Assembly: GCA_942159475.1 (NCBI GenBank)
Contig: OW804097.1
Span: 33,244,298 to 33,308,297, forward strand
Length of the DNA stretch: 64,000 bases
Origin: Sthenelais limicola
Taxonomy: Eukaryota; Annelida; Polychaeta; Phyllodocida; Sigalionidae
Reading direction: 5' to 3'
Part shown: positions 58,711 through 64,000 of the stretch, in pieces
Position numbering within the stretch: position 1 is the stretch's first letter
Layout: every line of letters starts with the position of its first letter
Notes under the pieces: generated by a model
What the model was told of the DNA's origin: nothing
Databases searched by the model: none
Seen by the model: the letters and a program-made list of their open reading frames with translations, nothing else
Made by a program: the position numbers and the translations under genes

Positions 58711-59114
58711 CATATATTATATAGGGATTTGTCGGTCCTCGAGTTGCTATTCCCCATCAGTTCATATTGACCTGTTGAAGTAGGCCCTCCATCAAAATGT
58801 ACCTGACCCTTAGGTCCCAAGGTAGCAATAGTAGAACAATGCAAGAGGGCAGAGAGGATCGGAGGCACTGTTGGCACCCAACAGTGAAAACCACTCACTC
58901 TTTCGGCACAGATGTAAAAGCCAGACAAGGCTAAAGATAGATAACCTATTACATAACACCTTCTGAATATCATCGCAAATTACAGGGGATATTTAAATAT
59001 GTTGAATGAGTCTGGTTTGACCGGTGACACTAGATAATCAGAGAGAGAGGGCCCGTTTGTTACTACTAGTAATTGAAACATCAATGAGAGGTTGGGGAGT
59101 TCTTTTTATCTTAT
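58711..59114. other. Unassigned sequence
   Basis: Nothing recognised. Confidence 0.5.
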
Positions 59115-59350
59115 GGCTCAGATTTCCATGAAATGTACAATTGGCAGTTCTACATATTTAGTAATTTCTGCTAAATTCTGCTAAAAAAGTGATACATGTT
59201 GGGTATATCTGAGTATATTTGGTATCGCATTGATTTAAAGTATCAGTTCTGTTATGTTAAACTGCATTTGGAAGCTCATTTTTGTCTTAAATGTGGGTTA
59301 TTTGAGAGGATTGGTGAAGGCGAATTGTACATTTTCCGAAAATCTGACCC
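59115..59350 (+). mobile_element. MITE-A copy A-49 (A-II)
   Basis: Left GGCTCAGATTTCCATG, otherwise complete. Flanks TTAT and ATAA. Confidence 0.92.
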
Positions 59351-60260
59351 ATAAAATAAGATACCCATGACGCCTTGCATTCTTGGTGGTAAGTTCTGCT
59401 ACTGTTGGCTTGTCTTTCCTATGATCAAGGCACCAAATTGGCATAGAACCACGGTTAACCTGACATGGAGTCCACTCCGGTATTCTTAGGTATATTTCAA
59501 TGATGGGTGATGTCCAAAATTAGGAATACCAAGGAGAACGGTGTGGACAAGCTACTTCATAACATCCTAACACGACACAATACCAACCAAATAATTAAAC
59601 ACTTCGCGCCAACCAAAGAAATGACTTTAGCCGTAGAACTTTAGATAGTTCCTAATCCGTTTTGCAATATTGGTATAAAATATGCATACGGGACTAAGTA
59701 TTTTAATAATCTCTTGTAAAGTAAGTAAAAGTAAAATTTATTCTGAAGTGAATTGATGCGATAGACGCTCCAGTAAAGAGAGGGAGATATATAGGCTATA
59801 ATAACGATATGACTAACATGATGTCTACCGTATATAGGCCTGCACCGATGCTAGCATGTGCCAGAATATACAATAGGCAGAGTACATTGCCCTGTGTTCT
59901 GCTGCAATGGTTTTCTAACATAACAATTTCTATTCTCCATGAGTGTTGGTGCCACGGAGAGGACTTTAATATGAGTCCTTTTATTATTGGATTTCTAGTC
60001 ATCCAATAAATATTGACAAAAAGCAGATGCTTTTCTTGGCAATGCTCTGCTTCTGGTGTATGCCTATGTGATCTTATCCTTTTATCAGGGATTTCGAATA
60101 TTTTAATTTCTCGATTACTTCTTTTGGTTCCCTTTGATATTGTTTAATTTAGTTTGCTTTCATTCGTTCTTCCACAAATTTTTGCCAAAATTCCAGAGGA
60201 ACTTTGTGTTCTGTGCAACAACTTTGGCCTTATTAAAAATAGTCCGATCAAATGTCCAAT
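59351..60260. other. Unassigned sequence
   Basis: Nothing recognised; 66-68 codon frames on both strands at about 59796-60009 look like chance. Confidence 0.5.
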
Positions 60261-60743
60261 TGTGATGTGTTTCAGGAAAATGTGTCATAAGACGCAAAAT
60301 TGCTATTTTTCAAAGTGATTTATTTATAAGATATCTTTGTTGGAATATTCTAATTATCGGGGTGCTTAATGCTGCTAGTAGTGCCTACCAATAGTGCCAT
60401 AAGATAAGATAAGATAAGAAAATCTTTTATTTGTCTTAGGAGTGATTAAATACATAAGAGAAAAGTGACAAAGTAGGTTGACATGTCTATATGAAACTAG
60501 ATTGTTCCATTTCTACCGACAGTTACCTTTGATGTCATGAAGACATGAAGACATGTAAAAGATTTCAAGGCAAGGTATTAAATATATCTATGAATTATTA
60601 AGGTCATCGTATATTTAGGTACTTTATTAGTAATTATCAACCCAAAAATATTAATACATTTTTTTTTTCAAAAATAAAAATATCAAACTTAAAGAATAGA
60701 AACACTATTATGATATCCTACAGTTTCCTACCATTAGAATCGG
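60261..60743 (+). mobile_element. Family B copy B-8 (interrupted, right end lost)
   Basis: Left terminus TGTGATGTGTTTCAGG. The interior matches B-4 until GCTGCTAGTA near 60378, is broken by about 180 bp containing (AAGAT)n, resumes at GATTTCAAGGCAAGG near 60562 and stops at CCATTAGAATCGG without its right terminus. Confidence 0.85.
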
Positions 60744-60825
60744 AGGAATTTGGTCTGTGTAACAACCTTGCCATTGCTCTTGCCTTAGAGTAAAAGTCCA
60801 ATTGAATCCCATTGACCCTGTCATA

Positions 60826-60907
60826 GAAAGATTGAGTCACACTATGAAGAAAGCCACAGTCGCCAGCTTAGGGGTCATATTTTCAGAAAATGTACAATTC
60901 AACTTCA
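60826..60907 (+). repeat. 82-bp perfect duplication, copy 1
   Basis: Host flank (46 bp, GAAAGATTGAGTCACACTAT...) plus the first 36 bp of MITE-A copy A-50. Identical to 61372-61453. Confidence 0.97.
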
Positions 60908-61106
60908 CCAATCCTCTCAAATAACCCAAATTTAAGAAGAAAATAAAGTTCAAAATACAGTCCAACCTAACCAAACAGATTGATAGAATCAATGCAATGC
61001 CGAAAATACACGAATTTACCAAGTATTGACCAAATTGCAGCCTAATTTAGCAGAATTTACTAAATGTTTACAGCTGCCAATTGTGCATTTTCCGAAAATC
61101 TGACCC
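60872..61106 (-). mobile_element. MITE-A copy A-50 (A-I)
   Basis: Left end GGGTCATATTTTCAG; flanks TTAG and TTAA (3 of 4). Its left end was copied into 61372-61453. Confidence 0.94.
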
Positions 61107-61371
61107 TTAAATTTCACGGTTACTGATATAAATATGGTATTTTGTGATGGGCATAAAGACGCTTCCAGGTGGTATAGGTCCCGGGTGACATGATGCCTCT
61201 CAGGTCTTGTGGCTGACCATTAAAGGACAACCCATAAGGGCAGTCTGGTAGACTTATTGTACTTGGCACCAATGCCCTTCCTTTGTTCAGCCTGATTTGA
61301 TTTCTGTTATTTTTTGGAGGGACAAATTTTATTCAGGTCTTTTAACAGACAGTTACACTCTCACAAAAATT

Positions 61372-61453
61372 GAAAGATTGAGTCACACTATGAAGAAAGC
61401 CACAGTCGCCAGCTTAGGGGTCATATTTTCAGAAAATGTACAATTCAACTTCA
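61372..61453 (+). repeat. 82-bp perfect duplication, copy 2 (contains MITE-A fragment A-51)
   Basis: Base-for-base the same as 60826-60907, in the same orientation and 546 bp away. The MITE-A part (61418-61453) stops after CAATTCAACTTCA, with no further element sequence. Confidence 0.97.
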
Positions 61454-63118
61454 ATTATATTTGTGGTTTTCGTTATGCCCCGACTTAGTTGACATTTCTT
61501 TCAGAGCAGAGGAGATACTAGGTTACAATTCAGCCAATTATTTTAAATATTAAGAAAAGAAAAAAGAATTTAAATAAAAGATAAATGATGATGGAGAATA
61601 AAAATACGTTATGTAGAGTATTGGATAATATAGCAGAGTGGTGACATTTAAAATGTACTCAGAGTATTTTGAATTATTTAGTCAGTTAGAATACTCAATG
61701 TACATGTTTTGTCAAGGTTTTTGACCCTATTTAGAACTGTACTTTTGACAAAAGAGATGGCTTGAATATGACTTATAAATAGTCATGCTGCCATGATTCA
61801 GTCCTTACATGATTCTTTACATGCCATCACATTCCTCCTCTTTTGGATGCTTACTTTGCCTGTGCTATGTCAGTGATGGTACAACTTTAGGCCGCTTCAT
61901 GTATTGAAAACAGGCCGCTGAGTTGGGCACTCAAACATGAATTGTAGCCCGACAAAAGGAGCGCAAGTTTCCCAAAACCTGACTAAGCACCGCAAATAAA
62001 TCCCCACCAATACAATACCCACTAACACGGTCACTTTCCTCGGATTAAACACTGGGACTAACTGTCAATAAATTGTCTACTTCCGGTCGAGGGGCACACG
62101 AGCCCAAACTACTGAACTCCATCTAGTATCACTCTCCGGACGTGACCACACAGAGGCGAGAAGAGGCACCGGAAGTGGGCCGCAGGGACCGGAGAGTGAC
62201 ACTGGCACTGAAGTTAACAGTGTTTGAAGGAGTTTTGCATTCGAATGGTAAATAGTTCTTGTTTGCCAGCAAAGGTGGTCGCAGCGCAGGTGTGGGCTAT
62301 CTCTTCTATTGTTGGTAAATGAATCAGTGTAAGGAATAACATGCTTAAAAGGTCGAGTCACTTACGAGCGAACGTTTAGTGGACGGAGCTAGGAACTGTC
62401 CATTATCTTTTTGCTTCAAAGGTGTGTTCAAAGAATGGAAAGGTGATTCACATTTCGCGTTGGTAAATATTAGCAATGAATTCAGCTGTGCATGAAATAA
62501 CCCATTATTTGAAGATCCAAAAGGTCTTACTGACATGGTGTTTGTTATATTCCCAAGGTGTGGGGTGGGTCTGGCTCTTTGGCTCCCGGGTGATCCTATA
62601 ATAAAAGAGGAATATATATAAATAATATAAATAGCTACTATAACTTCAATCTCTACAGGTTTCCCTACAGAATGGAGCAACTATGAGGAGTGAGTGAGTG
62701 AGTGAGATTGGTTGCTTTACGCCCTTATCAACACATTTAATATGGTTATATCAAGGGCGGGAGAGCTGAGAGCAACTATGAGGAATTGCATTCAATTTGT
62801 GCATAGGTTTTATGAGGTGAGCGTGGGTATCGACATGGCCTATTGACTTCAGCATCATGGCATTTTAAACACTCTTTAAGCAGTCTTTACATATACCTTT
62901 AGGCATACAGTTGCTTGCCAAATAGCCTACGGTTAGCAAATTATGCCATGTAAATTAATTGCTTATGTCATAGATGCCATTTTAACTTGGAACATGCAAT
63001 TCCTGCATCAGCAAATAATTAAGATTTAAAGGAAATTATTTTTATTTGATTTTGGCTGAGCTGTACCCACCAAAGTTGAGATGAAAAATAAATCCGAACA
63101 AAACATTTTTTCATACTA
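61454..63118. other. Mostly unassigned sequence
   Basis: Only D-3 recognised. A G+C-richer part at about 62080-62300 includes CACTCTCCGG and CCGGAGAGTG as a short inverted pair. Frames of 94 and 111 codons on the minus strand have no recognisable domain. Confidence 0.45.
62690..62769 (-). mobile_element. Family D copy D-3: retroposon 3' end with 15-bp target duplication
   Basis: 80 bp, read on the minus strand as CTCTCAGCTCTCCCG... to a CACTCACT tail. GAGCAACTATGAGGA is repeated exactly on both sides (62675-62689, 62770-62784), the signature of LINE-driven retroposition. It shows D is a SINE or the 3' end of a LINE, here strongly 5'-truncated. Confidence 0.92.
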
Positions 63119-63353
63119 GGGTCAGATTTTCAGAAAATGTACAATTCAACTTCGCCGATTCTCTCAAATAACCCAAATTTCAGACGAAACTAACGTTCAA
63201 AACACAGTTTAACCTAACCAAACAGATTGCTAGAATCAATGCAATGCCGAACATACTCGAATTTACCTAGTATTGGCCAAATTGCAGCCTAATTTAGCAG
63301 AATTTACTAAATGTGTACAGCTGCCAATTGTACATTTTCTGAAAATCTGACCC
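63119..63353 (-). mobile_element. MITE-A copy A-52 (A-I)
   Basis: Complete; perfect ACTA duplication (63115-63118, 63354-63357). Confidence 0.95.
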
Positions 63354-63756
63354 ACTAACATGCCTTGAATTAGGGAAACTTAACATATCAAAACATATAT
63401 AACCAAGTTCTACTGCAAATACCTAGTAAGAGTTAGAATATGCCCTGTAGTAAATTTGCTGCTTCTATCTCTCTAATTAGAGTCGATGCCCCGAAGGAAT
63501 CACAAGGCAGTCAATGGCGGGAGCGTTCCCGAGTCAACCAAATTTGGCTCGCACTCAAGTGTCATGGAGACTGATTGTGTTGTTTTGCTCCTAATTAGTC
63601 ATTTGATTGTGGTCGCTACAGTGAATGAGCATTCACCATGCACCGTTTGCCCCACACATTGTCTAAGTTACTAACAGCGTTGCTGTAAGAAGAACGCAGT
63701 ACTAATTGGTGTTGTGAGCTGTTTTTGATATCATACATCCCAATATTATACAATAT
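63354..63756. other. Unassigned sequence
   Basis: Nothing recognised. Confidence 0.5.
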
Positions 63757-63991
63757 GGGTCAGATTTTCAGAAAATGTGCAATTCAACTTCGCCAATCTT
63801 CCGAAATAACCCAAATTTTAGACGAAAATAAAGTTCAAAATACAGTTCAACCTAGCCAAACAGATTGCTAGAATCAATGCAATGCTGAATATACTTGAAT
63901 TTACCGACTGTTGACTAAATTGCAGCCTAAATTAGCAGAATTTACTAAATGTGTAGAACTGCAACTTGTACATTTTCTGAAAATCTGACCC
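63757..63991 (-). mobile_element. MITE-A copy A-53 (A-I)
   Basis: Complete; flanks ATAT and ATAA (3 of 4). It ends 9 bases before the window edge. Confidence 0.93.
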
Positions 63992-64000
63992 ATAAATTAT

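Noticed and set aside
595..63990. Many 60-120 codon open frames with recurring peptides such as CTFSENLTH or GQIFRKCTI
   Set aside because: They are translations of MITE-A termini and interiors in various frames, not conserved proteins. They start and stop at element edges.
1..64000. tRNA, rRNA or snRNA genes
   Set aside because: No cloverleaf, A/B-box pair or conserved rRNA block was recognised by reading both strands; a tRNAscan-type search could still find one.

Overview
This is an A+T-rich, intron- and repeat-type animal nuclear sequence, not a bacterial or organellar one. There are no operons, no compact gene array and no ribosome binding sites. Instead there are microsatellites, a non-LTR retrotransposon, a solo LTR, retroposon tails and a very large number of short inverted-repeat elements. 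The retroposon ending in a (CACT)n-like tail (family D) resembles short repeats I associate with molluscs or other lophotrochozoans. That assignment is an impression only and no species can be named.

The dominant content is one miniature inverted-repeat element, called MITE-A here. It is about 235 bp long, begins GGGTCAGATTTTCAG and ends with the inverted copy, with about 28 bp of terminal inverted repeat. I count 53 copies or fragments, roughly one per 1.2 kb and about 17% of the window. Twenty-five copies have a perfect 4-bp flanking duplication and about a dozen more match at 3 of 4 bases. Three sequence groups are visible: A-I (internal GATTCTAGCAATCTG), A-II (internal TTTAAAGTATCAGTTC) and A-III (internal TTCAAACAATCTG, often with a GGGTGAAATCG terminus). 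In the entries, '+' means the end carrying GGCAGCT next to the terminal repeat lies on the left.

Other families are B (about 410 bp, TGTGATGTGTTTCAGG termini, 8 copies), C (about 190-200 bp, CTAGGYCCAAA termini, 7-bp flanking duplication, 3 copies), D (retroposon 3' ends), E (TTAA-flanked fold-back elements), F (GGGCCYGTT elements, one with an internal 20-bp tandem array), G (nested TIR element at 221-559) and H (TA-flanked element with 76-bp inverted repeats at 1255-1632). The only convincing protein-coding sequence is a 565-codon reverse transcriptase reading frame at 5630-7327 on the minus strand. It belongs to a 5'-truncated non-LTR retrotransposon that landed inside a MITE-A copy.

Layout: 0-1.6 kb is a nest of B, A, G and H elements; 4.7-7.7 kb holds the LINE within MITE-A plus a second MITE-A; 7.9-28.2 kb is a MITE-A/B/C field; 28.2-33.1 kb is the longest MITE-A-free interval and holds a tandem-repeat block, a purine tract, one candidate host first exon (weak) and a solo LTR; 33-64 kb returns to dense MITE-A with scattered B, C, D, E and F copies and microsatellites. 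No tRNA, rRNA, CRISPR or confident host gene was found. The long stretches between repeats are unassigned and may be intron or intergenic DNA.
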